Of a DNA stretch of 15,367 nt, positions 1 through 7,537 are shown one piece after another. The stretch spans positions 1 through 15,367 of the forward strand of contig JAUYUF010000203.1 in assembly GCA_030694835.1 (NCBI GenBank), read 5' to 3'. The notes below the pieces were generated by a model. It did not search any database, was not told the origin of the DNA, and saw only the letters and a list, made by a program, of their open reading frames with translations. Each line of letters opens with the position of its first letter. Position 1 is the first letter of the stretch. This stretch comes from Flavobacteriaceae bacterium (GTDB taxonomy: Bacteria > Bacteroidota > Bacteroidia > Flavobacteriales > Flavobacteriaceae). A program made the translations under genes and the position numbers.

Positions 1-400
1 TCCAAGTAATTTCAACACCTTCTGCCACTTTTTTAAACTTCCAAGTACCATTTACAGTTCCTTTTCCATCAAAAAAAGTAATATCCTGAATAGAGTCATT
101 CAAAACCGAAACTAAGTTTTCCATATTCCCATCTCCAGAAGATGCTTTCCATGAAAAAGTAGCTCCAGCTCCAACGGTCTTTTCAGGAAAAGTATATACA
201 ATTGTTGAGTCTGTTTCATTCCACGGCCCCCAATATTCCCAAGTTTTATAATCGTTCACGACTTCAAAAGCAACTTCAAGCGGCGCTTTTACCAATCGGG
301 TTCTTTTTACCTCATAATTTCCATCTATTGTAGCCAAATAAAGTGCCCCTCCTACAAATGCTATGAGCAATAAAAAAAGAATGTACTTTAAAATTTTCAT
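1..400 (-). CDS. SRPBCC (START/polyketide-cyclase-like) family protein, membrane-anchored, partial (C-terminus beyond left edge)
   Basis: Reading the minus strand from an ATG at 398-400 gives about 133 uninterrupted codons to the window edge. The first 22 residues (MKILKYILFLLLIAFVGGAL and on) form one hydrophobic segment after two lysines, so the protein is probably anchored in the inner membrane or has an uncleaved signal. From about residue 30 the sequence (EVKRTRLVKAPLEVAFEVV, then a W-x-x-W-G-P-W segment near residues 52-59, then GAGATFSWKA) follows the opening of SRPBCC proteins: a first beta strand, the 'apxexVFevv.d...w..W.pw' helix region and the next strands. SRPBCC folds bind hydrophobic ligands in a deep cavity; the ligand here is unknown. 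The -7-like sequence upstream (426-433, reverse complement TAATTTAG) matches TAnnTTTG with one mismatch. The gene is divergent from the M49 peptidase. The family call is fairly safe; the function is unknown. Confidence 0.75.
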   Translation of the reverse strand, partial: MKILKYILFLLLIAFVGGALYLATIDGNYEVKRTRLVKAPLEVAFEVVNDYKTWEYWGPWNETDSTIVYTFPEKTVGAGATFSWKASSGDGNMENLVSVLNDSIQDITFFDGKGTVNGTWKFKKVAEGVEITW

Positions 401-455
401 ATAGTAATATTTTAGAATTGTTACACTAAATTACGAATAATTTATCTTTTTTAAG

Positions 456-463
456 TAAATTTG
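456..463 (+). promoter_or_regulatory. Bacteroidota -7 box for the M49 peptidase gene
   Basis: TAAATTTG matches the Bacteroidota/Flavobacterium -7 consensus TAnnTTTG exactly and lies 26 bases before the ATG at 490, giving a short leader. No TTG -33 element is visible about 19 bases upstream, so the promoter assignment rests on the -7 box alone. Confidence 0.45.
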
Positions 464-489
464 ACCATTATCTATAAAATCTTCAAAAA

Positions 490-2520
490 ATGTTTAAAAT
501 TTATAAATCAATTTTATTTCTCTTTTTAAGCTTGACATTACTGTCATCGTGTAAAAAAGAAACAACTACACCTGATTTAGCTTCAACTGATAATTTTAAT
601 TATAACGCTGAGCAATTTGCAGATGTGCAAGTATTACGATATCAAATTCCAGATTTTGATAAATTATCAGTAAAACAAAAAGAATTAGTGTACTATTTAA
701 CACAAGCTGGTTTAGCTGGTAGAGATATAATGTACGATCAAAACTATCGTCATAATTTAAAAATAAGAAGAACTTTTGAACATATTTACACCAATTATCA
801 AGGCGACAAAACCACCGAAGATTGGAAGAGTTTTGTACTTTTTTTAAAACGAATTTGGTTTTCAAACGGTATTCATCATCATTATTCAAATGATAAATTT
901 ATGCCAGAATTTTCAAAAGGATATTTAGAAAGCTTATTAAATGATACCAACACAAGTCTATCTGCCGAAATTTTAGAAGTGTTATTTTCTGATAAAGATG
1001 CAAAAAAAGTAAACCTAGATCCTACCAAGGATTTAGTCTTAGGTTCAGCTGTAAACTTTTATGGATCTGATATAACAGAAAAAGACGTCGATAATTATTA
1101 CTCAAAAATTATAGATAGAAATGATCCAAGACCTATAGAATATGGTTTAAATTCTAAATTAGTAAAAGAAAATGGTGTGCTTAAAGAAAAAGTATGGAAA
1201 GTAGGTGGTATGTATTCTGCTGCCATTGAACAAATAGTTTTTTGGTTAGAAAAAGCTAAATCTGTTGCAGAAAATAATGCACAGGGAGCTGCCTTAGGTT
1301 TATTAATTGAATATTACAAAACAGGTGATTTAAAAACTTGGGACGCATATAATATTGCTTGGGCAAAAGCTACAGAAGGAGATATTGACTATATCAGTGG
1401 ATTTGTAGAAGTGTACAATGACCCAAAAGGATTTAGAGGTTCATATGAAACTGTTGTTCAAATTAAAGATTTTGATATGTCAGCTAAAATGGCTGTGTTA
1501 GCCGAAAACGCTCAGTGGTTTGAAGATAATTCTACTTTAATTGAATCTCATAAAAAGAAAAATGTCGTTGGTGTTTCTTATAAAACAGTTAATGTTGCTG
1601 GTGAAGCTGGAGACTCTTCTCCCACTACTCCAATAGGTGTAAATTTACCAAACAATAACTGGATTCGTCAGGAACATGGTTCAAAATCAGTTTCACTAGG
1701 TAATATAATTCATGCTTATAATAATGCAGGTGGTGGAGAAAAAATTAAGGAGTTTGCTTTTTCAAAAGAAGAGATTGAACTAGAAGAAACCTATGGTCAG
1801 TTGGCTGATAAATTACATACTTCACTTCACGAAGTGATAGGGCATGCAAGTGGACAAATTAATAAAGGAATTGGCATGCCAAAGGAAACCCTAAAAAATT
1901 ACGCTTCTACTTTAGAAGAAGCACGCGCAGATTTAGTGGGACTTTATTATTTATCGGATAAAAAATTAGAAGAATTCAAATTAACCGATAATGCCGAAAA
2001 ACTTGGAAAAGCAGCATACAATGATTATATCAGAAATGGTTTGATGACACAATTGATAAGAATTAAATTAAGTGATGATATTGAAGAGTCTCATATGAGA
2101 AATCGTCAATTAGTTGCTGCTTGGGCTTTTGAAAAAGGAGCTGCTGAAAAAGTAATTGAGAAAATATCAAAAAATGGAAAAACTTATTTTGTTATTAATG
2201 ATTACGTAAAATTAAGAAAGTTATTTGGCGATTTATTACGTGAAATTCAACGAATAAAATCCGAAGGAGATTATGAAAGTGGTAAATATTTAGTTGAAAA
2301 ATACGGGGTAAAAGTTGATCATCAAATTCATAAAGAAGTTCTAGAACGAAGTAAACACTTTAAATCTGCTCCTTATAACGGATTTATCAATCCAGTGTTA
2401 ACAACAGTTACTGATAAAAATGGAAAAATTACAGATGTAAAAGTTGAATATCCAACAAACTTTACAGAACAGATGTTATTTTATGCAAAAACATATACTA
2501 CTTTACCTGATGAAAATTAG
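490..2520 (+). CDS. Dipeptidyl peptidase III-type metallopeptidase (family M49), lipoprotein
   Basis: This is a zinc exopeptidase predicted to release dipeptides from the N-terminus of short peptides. The M49 hexapeptide motif HExxGH is present as HEVIGH at residues 447-452 (H447 and H452 zinc ligands, E448 general base). The second motif EExxAD is EEARAD at 476-481, with E477 the third ligand. The interval between the motifs is short, as in the Bacteroides enzyme and unlike the longer animal enzymes. At 676 residues the length also fits the bacterial branch. The N-terminus (MFKIYKSILFLFLSLTLLSS-C21) is a lipoprotein signal with C21 as the lipidation site, followed by KKE, so the enzyme is probably tethered to a membrane facing the periplasm or the surface. 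It is likely monocistronic, with a -7 box at 456 and a terminator after the stop. It probably takes part in peptide scavenging. The family is clear; the precise substrate is not. Confidence 0.93.
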   Translation: MFKIYKSILFLFLSLTLLSSCKKETTTPDLASTDNFNYNAEQFADVQVLRYQIPDFDKLSVKQKELVYYLTQAGLAGRDIMYDQNYRHNLKIRRTFEHIYTNYQGDKTTEDWKSFVLFLKRIWFSNGIHHHYSNDKFMPEFSKGYLESLLNDTNTSLSAEILEVLFSDKDAKKVNLDPTKDLVLGSAVNFYGSDITEKDVDNYYSKIIDRNDPRPIEYGLNSKLVKENGVLKEKVWKVGGMYSAAIEQIVFWLEKAKSVAENNAQGAALGLLIEYYKTGDLKTWDAYNIAWAKATEGDIDYISGFVEVYNDPKGFRGSYETVVQIKDFDMSAKMAVLAENAQWFEDNSTLIESHKKKNVVGVSYKTVNVAGEAGDSSPTTPIGVNLPNNNWIRQEHGSKSVSLGNIIHAYNNAGGGEKIKEFAFSKEEIELEETYGQLADKLHTSLHEVIGHASGQINKGIGMPKETLKNYASTLEEARADLVGLYYLSDKKLEEFKLTDNAEKLGKAAYNDYIRNGLMTQLIRIKLSDDIEESHMRNRQLVAAWAFEKGAAEKVIEKISKNGKTYFVINDYVKLRKLFGDLLREIQRIKSEGDYESGKYLVEKYGVKVDHQIHKEVLERSKHFKSAPYNGFINPVLTTVTDKNGKITDVKVEYPTNFTEQMLFYAKTYTTLPDEN

Positions 2521-2540
2521 TATGTGAATGAAATCTTTTA

Positions 2541-2570
2541 AAATCCGTTCATTTCTGAACGGATTTTTTT
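2541..2570 (+). terminator. Rho-independent terminator after the M49 gene
   Basis: An 11-bp perfect stem (AAATCCGTTCA at 2541-2551 with its complement at 2556-2566) encloses the loop TTTC and runs into seven T residues (2564-2570). It lies 20 bases after the M49 stop and separates that gene from the downstream dehydrogenase. Confidence 0.9.
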
Positions 2571-2592
2571 ATATTCATCAAAAATTAAAAAG

Positions 2593-3309
2593 ATGAAAAA
2601 CGCCATTATAATTGGAGCAAGTTCTGGAATTGGAAAAGATTTAGCACTCATTCTAGTTGAAAATGATTATAAAGTTGCAATTACAGGTAGAAGATTGATT
2701 GAATTAGAAAAAATAAAATCCATCAATTCTTCTCAATTTATTATCAAACAACATGACATTACTAACTTTGAACAGACTATAAAAGTATTTGATGAACTCG
2801 TTCAAGAAATGGGAAATATTGATTTGGTGATTCATAGTTCTGGAATTGGAGAACCCAATTATCAATTAGATTTTGCGATAGATTTACCAACGATAAACAC
2901 CAATATTTTAGGAGGAACACTGCTTTACGGATTAGCTTATAATTTATTTAAAAAACAAGGTTTTGGGCATTTAGTTGGTATTACATCTGTAGCTTCAATT
3001 AGAGGAAATAGACATGTTCCAGCTTATTTTGCATCCAAATCATATCAAGCAAGTTATTTGGAATCGCTTTGGTTTAAAGCTCAAAAAAGCAAATTACCGA
3101 TATATGTAACCGATATTCAACCAGGTTTTGTAGATACTCCAATGGCTTTAGGAAAAACCTTTTGGATGGCGACAAGTCAAAAAGCAGCTCAACAGATTTA
3201 TAAAGCAATTTTAGCAAGGAAGAAAAAAGTTTATATAACCAAACGATGGGCTTTGGTTGCTTTAGCTATGAAATTAGCACCATCTAAATTATACGCCAAG
3301 CTATTTTAA
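2593..3309 (+). CDS. Short-chain dehydrogenase/reductase (SDR), NAD(P)-dependent
   Basis: This is a 238-residue classical SDR. The nucleotide-binding glycine motif is GASSGIG at residues 8-14. The catalytic residues fit the usual spacing: S132 (ITSVAS), Y145 and K149 (YFASK). The structural NNAG motif is altered to HSSG near residue 85. The basic residues after the second strand (GRR near residue 31) suggest NADP(H) preference. PGFVDTPM follows the catalytic region, as in the DltE/YqjQ-like 'SDR family oxidoreductase' group. The substrate cannot be told from sequence. The C-terminus is basic and partly hydrophobic (KRWALVALAMKLAPSKLYAKLF), which could touch a membrane. The start ATG comes 22 bases after the terminator T-run and no good -7 box was found, so its promoter is uncertain. 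It converges on ilvE. Confidence 0.88.
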   Translation: MKNAIIIGASSGIGKDLALILVENDYKVAITGRRLIELEKIKSINSSQFIIKQHDITNFEQTIKVFDELVQEMGNIDLVIHSSGIGEPNYQLDFAIDLPTINTNILGGTLLYGLAYNLFKKQGFGHLVGITSVASIRGNRHVPAYFASKSYQASYLESLWFKAQKSKLPIYVTDIQPGFVDTPMALGKTFWMATSQKAAQQIYKAILARKKKVYITKRWALVALAMKLAPSKLYAKLF

Positions 3310-3313
3310 AATA

Positions 3314-3338
3314 AAAAGAGCGCTTAATGCGCTCTTTT
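3314..3338. terminator. Bidirectional terminator between the SDR gene and ilvE
   Basis: A 10-bp stem (AAAAGAGCGC at 3314-3323 paired with GCGCTCTTTT at 3329-3338) surrounds the loop TTAAT. It is flanked by A-rich sequence on one side and T on the other, so it can end transcripts from both convergent genes (stops at 3309 and 3345). Confidence 0.85.
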
Positions 3339-3344
3339 GTAATC

Positions 3345-4418
3345 TTATAACTTTACTTCAACTCTCCAACCATACGGATCTTCAGATCTATTGTACTGAA
3401 TATCAGTAACATATTTCTTCAATTGTTGAGCGTAACTATTTTCTAATCTTGGTAAATTATATTCTTTTTCATCATAAGCAAAAGCAATAATTGGACTTAT
3501 AACTGCCGCCGTTCCTGCGCCAAATATTTCTTTTAATGTTCCGTTTTGAGCAGCCTCTACAATTTCTTTAACTGTAACTCTTCTTTCTTCAACAGCTATT
3601 CCATGATCTTTTGCAATCTGAATTAAACTTTTACGTGTAACTCCATCTAAAATACGGTCACTTATTGGTGCTGTTAAAAGTGTATCATTAACACGGAAAA
3701 AGACATTCATTGTTCCAGCTTCTTCTAAAAAACTATGAGTACTTGCATCTGTCCAAATTACTTGTTGGTAACCTTTTTCGATGGCTAATTTTGTAGGATA
3801 AAATTGTGCTCCATAATTTCCTGCAGCTTTTGCATATCCTACTCCACCATCAGCAGCTCTACTAAATTTTTGAGCTATTTCAACTTTCACTTCTCCTTTA
3901 TAATATGGTTTAACAGGAGAACATATAATCATAAATTTATACATATTAGATCTGCTAGCAACTACTCCTGGCTCTGTAGCCATTACAAAAGGACGGATAT
4001 AAAGAGAGTTACCATCACCTGCTTTAATCCATTCATGATCCATTTTCAACAATGTAATCAGTCCTTCCATAAAATATTCTTCTGGAAATTCAGGAATTGC
4101 CAAACGTTTTGCAGAAATATTGATACGTTTTTGATTTTGTTCAGGGCGAAATAGAAATACTTTACCTTCTTCATCTTTATACGCTTTCATTCCTTCAAAA
4201 ACAGCTTGTCCATAATGAAATACTTTTGCTGAAGGTTCAATTACAAGGGGTTGATAAGGTCTAATTTTTGGAGTTTGCCATTCACCATCAATATAATCAC
4301 ATTCAAACATATGATCTGTAAAAGTGGAACCAAATACCAAGTTTTCAAAATCAACCTCTGATATACGAGATTTTGCAATTTTTTCTATGTCGATTTTAGT
4401 TGATATGTTTGTACTCAT
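3345..4418 (-). CDS. ilvE: Branched-chain amino acid aminotransferase
   Basis: The enzyme carries out the last step of valine, leucine and isoleucine synthesis, or the first of their breakdown, moving the amino group between glutamate and branched 2-oxo acids with PLP. The 357-residue product belongs to class IV (fold type IV) aminotransferases of the long, eukaryote-like BCAT type. K197 in the segment YAKAAGNYG is the expected Schiff-base lysine. E233 of EEAGTMN and the following TMN loop match the cofactor-binding signature. FHYGQAVFEGMKAY (residues 67-80) and FRPEQNQKRIN (90-100) match the substrate-side signatures. The last step of the active-site frame, GAGTAAVISPI, is at 300-310. The redox CxxC of mammalian BCATs is absent. 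The gene is alone on the minus strand, with a perfect -7 box upstream, and no leader peptide or attenuator is visible. It is divergent from mnmD. Confidence 0.95.
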   Translation of the reverse strand: MSTNISTKIDIEKIAKSRISEVDFENLVFGSTFTDHMFECDYIDGEWQTPKIRPYQPLVIEPSAKVFHYGQAVFEGMKAYKDEEGKVFLFRPEQNQKRINISAKRLAIPEFPEEYFMEGLITLLKMDHEWIKAGDGNSLYIRPFVMATEPGVVASRSNMYKFMIICSPVKPYYKGEVKVEIAQKFSRAADGGVGYAKAAGNYGAQFYPTKLAIEKGYQQVIWTDASTHSFLEEAGTMNVFFRVNDTLLTAPISDRILDGVTRKSLIQIAKDHGIAVEERRVTVKEIVEAAQNGTLKEIFGAGTAAVISPIIAFAYDEKEYNLPRLENSYAQQLKKYVTDIQYNRSEDPYGWRVEVKL

Positions 4419-4439
4419 AAGTGTAGTTTAATTGTGGCG

Positions 4440-4447
4440 CAAAGATA
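4440..4447 (-). promoter_or_regulatory. Bacteroidota -7 box for ilvE
   Basis: On the minus strand this reads TATCTTTG, an exact match to TAnnTTTG, 21 bases before the ilvE start codon. No convincing TTG was seen about 19 bases further upstream. Confidence 0.5.
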
Positions 4448-4563
4448 CAAAAAGAAATCGTTTTCGTTACTTAAATTCCCAAACTAAAATACACACTATT
4501 AGGTAGTTATAAAATTGATACTTAATTATTTAATAAGCTAAGAATGTGGTAATTACTAAAAAT

Positions 4564-4571
4564 TAATTTTG
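4564..4571 (+). promoter_or_regulatory. Bacteroidota -7 box for mnmD
   Basis: TAATTTTG matches TAnnTTTG and lies 18 bases before the mnmD ATG, implying a very short leader. A TTG at the usual -33 spacing is not evident. The 171-base divergent region shared with ilvE (4419-4589) holds this box, the ilvE box and otherwise featureless AT-rich sequence. Confidence 0.45.
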
Positions 4572-4589
4572 CAGTTTTAATAAAATATA

Positions 4590-5270
4590 ATGAAATTGAT
4601 TAGAAATATCATAAAAACAGCTGATGGCTCGTCTACCATTTTTTTGCCCGAACTTCAGGATACTTATCATTCAAAACATGGGGCTATACAGGAATCTAAC
4701 CATATTTTTATAAAAACAGGTTTAAAATATATAGTTGATAATCAACAAAAACTCAATTTAAACATTTTAGAAATTGGTTTTGGAACTGGCTTAAATTGCT
4801 TGATGACCTTTCTGGAAAATGAAAAATTAAATAAAAATATTAATTATGTCGGAATTGAAGCTTTTCCAATAACAACAGAAGAAGCTCAACAATTAAATTA
4901 TATAAATGAGTTAAATGCAACAAAAAGCAAATTGGTTTTTGAACAAATACATCAACTTTCTTGGAATCAAAAACATTCAATTTCCCCATATTTTAACTTA
5001 ACAAAACGCTTAGAAAAAATTGAAAATATTGCTGATATAAACCAATATGATATAATTTATTTTGATGCTTTTGGTGCACAAGTTCAGCCAGAACTTTGGA
5101 CCGAAATTATCTTTGAAAAAATGTATAATGCTTTGAAAAAGAATGGAATTTTAGTAACTTACTCAGCAAAAGGAAGCGTTAGACGAGCGATGCAAAGTGT
5201 AGGATTTCAAACAGAAAGACTTCCAGGACCTCCTGGAAAAAGAGAAATGTTAAGAGCAACTAAAATTTAA
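4590..5270 (+). CDS. mnmD: tRNA (5-methylaminomethyl-2-thiouridine)(34) methyltransferase MnmD (stand-alone)
   Basis: This is a 226-residue Rossmann methyltransferase equivalent to the N-terminal half of E. coli MnmC. In that family it uses SAM to methylate nm5(s2)U at the wobble position of tRNA, giving mnm5(s2)U. Visible signatures are DTYHSKHGAIQES (residues 24-36), the SAM-binding loop EIGFGTGLN (61-69), the acidic residue E90 after strand 2 (YVGIEAF), FDAFGAQVQPELW (158-170, the family's FDAF...PELW motif) and PGPPGKREM near the end (212-220). The FAD-dependent MnmC oxidase domain is missing, so another route, such as direct MnmE/MnmG products using ammonium, must supply the nm5U substrate. 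An in-line 46-codon gene follows 11 bases later and is probably co-transcribed. Confidence 0.9.
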   Translation: MKLIRNIIKTADGSSTIFLPELQDTYHSKHGAIQESNHIFIKTGLKYIVDNQQKLNLNILEIGFGTGLNCLMTFLENEKLNKNINYVGIEAFPITTEEAQQLNYINELNATKSKLVFEQIHQLSWNQKHSISPYFNLTKRLEKIENIADINQYDIIYFDAFGAQVQPELWTEIIFEKMYNALKKNGILVTYSAKGSVRRAMQSVGFQTERLPGPPGKREMLRATKI

Positions 5271-5281
5271 AAAATACAGAT

Positions 5282-5422
5282 ATGGAATTCTCAAGATTTA
5301 AACAGCAGAAAAAACAAAATTATAAACGATTTATTATTTTAGTTTTGATTCTATTATTAGTTATTCTGCTTTGGAAAAATGCTGATGCAATATTAGAAGG
5401 TCTTTTTACACCAACTCCTTAA
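5282..5422 (+). CDS. Small single-pass membrane protein, 46 residues, unknown function
   Basis: ATG at 5282 opens a 46-codon frame 11 bases after the mnmD stop. The product starts with a soluble, strongly basic stretch (MEFSRFKQQKKQNYKRF). A hydrophobic helix follows (about residues 18-31, IILVLILLLVILLW), then a short tail with KNADAILEG and a proline-rich end (LFTPTP). By the positive-inside rule the N-terminus should be cytoplasmic. It resembles no family I can name. The same-strand spacing, the ordered basic-helix-tail layout and the clean stop argue that it is a real gene in an operon with mnmD. Its stop overlaps the stop of the convergent glycosyltransferase in the palindrome TTAA at 5419-5422. 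A chance frame cannot be excluded without conservation data. Confidence 0.6.
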   Translation: MEFSRFKQQKKQNYKRFIILVLILLLVILLWKNADAILEGLFTPTP

Positions 5423-6552
5423 TATTTTCTTCCTTTCCATTCATATTTTTTACTAAAGGATAAAAGTCCAATAATTACAGTATAAAAAGGATAAATAAGA
5501 CTAAATATTAAATATTTTTTAATAGCTATTTTTGTTTGATAAAATTGCGAAATCATTAATAATAAGAAATAATCAACCACAATTTTCAAAATCCAAAATA
5601 ATAGAATTTCAACAAGCGAGATCCATTTCAAATAAAGAAATATAAATGATATAAACAATAAGAAATTCATACTTAAAACAATAACACCTACAATTTTCCC
5701 TGAATTATTTTTATAAGCAGTTGTTTTAGAAGCCCAACGAATTCTTTGATTTATAAATTCTTTTATTGATTTTTGAGGCTGTGATTTAACAATAGCATTA
5801 TAACTTTTAAGATATTTTATACTGTTTTTATTTCTTGTCAAAAACTTTTCCATTAAAAAAATATCATCACCACTAGCCATCTTTTTATTGCCCTCAAAAC
5901 CATCAACATCATTAAAAACAGATTTTCTATAACATAAATTGGCACCATTGCACAAAAAGGGATATCCAACAGCAAATCCACCTTGAGTAGCACCCATCAA
6001 ACTTAAAAAATCAAGCTGCTGAAAATCTTGCAAAAAAGTATGATTTGTAGTAAAAACAACAGGCGCAACAATCATATCACAATTTGACAACTCAATAAAT
6101 TCATTCAACGTTTTAAGCCATAAATTTGGGACAACACAGTCTGCATCTGTAGTAACAATCCACTCATATTTAGCTATTTTTATTGATTTTTCTAAAGCTT
6201 CTTTTTTAGGTGAAAGAGCCTTTAAATTATTGTGAAGTATCTTAATTTGAAAAGCTGAATTTTGAATTATAAAATCCTCAACTATATTAACAGAATTATC
6301 GGTTGATGAATCATTAACAAAAATAATCTCAAATTGCTCTTGGGAATATTGAATTTTTCTTAAACTTTCAAGTAATGCATTTAAATTTTGAGCTTCATTT
6401 CTAAAAGGAATAATAATTGAAAAACTGTTTTGTTGATGTGTTTTAAATCCAATAAACACTTTTAGTTTTTTAACACCAATAGCCAAAAAAATAATTAATA
6501 ACAGATAAAATGAAGTAACAAAACAAAAAATTAACAAATCAATATTATTCAT
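5419..6552 (-). CDS. Family 2 glycosyltransferase, membrane-bound, with QxxRW motif
   Basis: The 377-residue protein has an N-terminal membrane helix (about 5-28), a GT-A catalytic domain (about 43-275) and three C-terminal membrane segments (about 287-308, 312-336, 346-366). Catalytic signatures are SIIIPFRNE (44-52), the nucleotide-sugar segment FVNDSSTDNS (78-87), the metal-binding DAD (136-138, in TTDADCVVP), an acceptor-side SGDD (227-230) and QRIRW (269-273). QxxRW is typical of processive or membrane-linked GT2 enzymes of the cellulose synthase/hyaluronan synthase/NodC type. It likely transfers a sugar from a UDP- or GDP-donor to a lipid or growing glycan at the inner membrane. It overlaps the upstream flippase-like gene by eight bases and is probably translationally coupled with it. 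The acceptor and product are unknown. Confidence 0.85.
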   Translation of the reverse strand: MNNIDLLIFCFVTSFYLLLIIFLAIGVKKLKVFIGFKTHQQNSFSIIIPFRNEAQNLNALLESLRKIQYSQEQFEIIFVNDSSTDNSVNIVEDFIIQNSAFQIKILHNNLKALSPKKEALEKSIKIAKYEWIVTTDADCVVPNLWLKTLNEFIELSNCDMIVAPVVFTTNHTFLQDFQQLDFLSLMGATQGGFAVGYPFLCNGANLCYRKSVFNDVDGFEGNKKMASGDDIFLMEKFLTRNKNSIKYLKSYNAIVKSQPQKSIKEFINQRIRWASKTTAYKNNSGKIVGVIVLSMNFLLFISFIFLYLKWISLVEILLFWILKIVVDYFLLLMISQFYQTKIAIKKYLIFSLIYPFYTVIIGLLSFSKKYEWKGRKY

Positions 6553-7489
6553 TAGCTAAGATTTTATTACTTGAAAAAGACATTACAAAATAACTGCCCA
6601 AAATGGCAGGAAGGGCAAAGTTGAAAAACCACATAATTATTGATACCAGTAGAATTATCTCTGCTTGAAATCCAATAACACTCAACAGTATTACAGCTAT
6701 AGAGCCTTTTATTGTCCAGTCAAAAAGTGCCATTGTTGGAATTATTGAAGCTAATAAATACATGCTAAAAATAGAAGAAATAGTTACTTCATAATTTAAG
6801 TTTGGATAAAAAATAAATAATAAAAATACATATTGATGTGAAAAAATGAGATACCTCAACATTGAAATCAATAAAATATGAAAATGTTTTTTTATAGGAA
6901 TGATTTTAAAATTTATCAACTTATTCATTATAAATATTGATAACATTATAACAAGAATTAAACTTCCAAAAAATATAAATGATACACTTTTGGCATCAAC
7001 TATCGTTATATTTAATATTTCACCAATTGAAAATTGGTACAAATAAAATCCTACAATTCCGAAAATAACAGTGATTATCAATTGACTGAAATTCCCAATA
7101 AAATTTAAATCTATTATTTTTTTAAACAAATCTCGTTTATAAAACATGGTTTTCATTCCAAATTCACCAGATTTAAATGGTGTAACTAAAGAAACTGTAT
7201 GTGAACTTAAACTTTGAATAACAGCATCATAAAAAGAAATTTTCACAACTTGTGACACTAATAATTTCCATTTATTAATCTCTAATAGCCAATTAACAGT
7301 AGTGAAAATTAACATCAAAAAAATAAATGAGGCTAATCTAAAATTTGAAATTGCTGGAAATTTAAATTGATTTTCTCTAAATAAATACAAATCAAATTTT
7401 CCGTAAATTAAATAGAATGCTGCAAAAACAATGACTATTTTAAGCGGCAAGAAAAAGCGTTTCCAATATTTTTTAAACAATTCGTACAT
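6545..7489 (-). CDS. Flippase-like integral membrane protein (lysylphosphatidylglycerol synthase TM domain / AglD C-terminal type)
   Basis: The 314-residue protein is almost entirely membrane-embedded, with hydrophobic segments near residues 14-30, 51-70, 130-151, 168-188, 205-226, 236-256 and 262-303. Two short motifs point to the family also found in the N-terminal half of MprF and in archaeal AglD: an NWxxExxKW-type element (NWLLEINKWKLL, 66-77) and the TPxxxGE loop (TPFKSGEFG, 103-111, with a basic KRD following). The soluble lysyl-transferase domain of MprF is absent, so lysylation of lipids is not suggested. Members with this architecture sit beside glycosyltransferases and are thought to move lipid-linked intermediates across the membrane. 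The stop overlaps the start of the glycosyltransferase (ATGAATAA at 6545-6552, minus strand). The start ATG at 7487-7489 is divergent from ruvC. The family call is moderately certain; the flippase role is inference. Confidence 0.7.
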   Translation of the reverse strand: MYELFKKYWKRFFLPLKIVIVFAAFYLIYGKFDLYLFRENQFKFPAISNFRLASFIFLMLIFTTVNWLLEINKWKLLVSQVVKISFYDAVIQSLSSHTVSLVTPFKSGEFGMKTMFYKRDLFKKIIDLNFIGNFSQLIITVIFGIVGFYLYQFSIGEILNITIVDAKSVSFIFFGSLILVIMLSIFIMNKLINFKIIPIKKHFHILLISMLRYLIFSHQYVFLLFIFYPNLNYEVTISSIFSMYLLASIIPTMALFDWTIKGSIAVILLSVIGFQAEIILLVSIIMWFFNFALPAILGSYFVMSFSSNKILANE

Positions 7490-7515
7490 TTAGATACAAA
7501 TAAACGCATTAGGAA

Positions 7516-7523
7516 TATATTTG
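7516..7523 (+). promoter_or_regulatory. Bacteroidota -7 box for ruvC-hemW
   Basis: TATATTTG matches TAnnTTTG exactly, 14 bases before the ruvC ATG. It sits in the 48-base divergent gap. On the other strand, 7497-7504 reads TTTATTTG, a one-mismatch -7 candidate for the flippase-like gene. Confidence 0.5.
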
Positions 7524-7537
7524 CAAAAAATAGTTTT

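Noticed and set aside
596..889. 97-codon open frame on the minus strand inside the M49 gene
   Set aside because: It lies wholly antisense to a clearly coding metallopeptidase, has no recognisable domain and no promoter; AT-rich antisense frames of this size occur by chance.
3804..4154. 116-codon open frame on the plus strand inside ilvE
   Set aside because: It is antisense to ilvE, rich in Ser, Cys, Phe and Ile as expected for a shadow frame, and shows no family signature.
6545..7489. Reading the membrane protein as MprF (lysylphosphatidylglycerol synthase)
   Set aside because: The soluble aminoacyl-tRNA-dependent transferase domain is absent; only the membrane flippase-like part is present.
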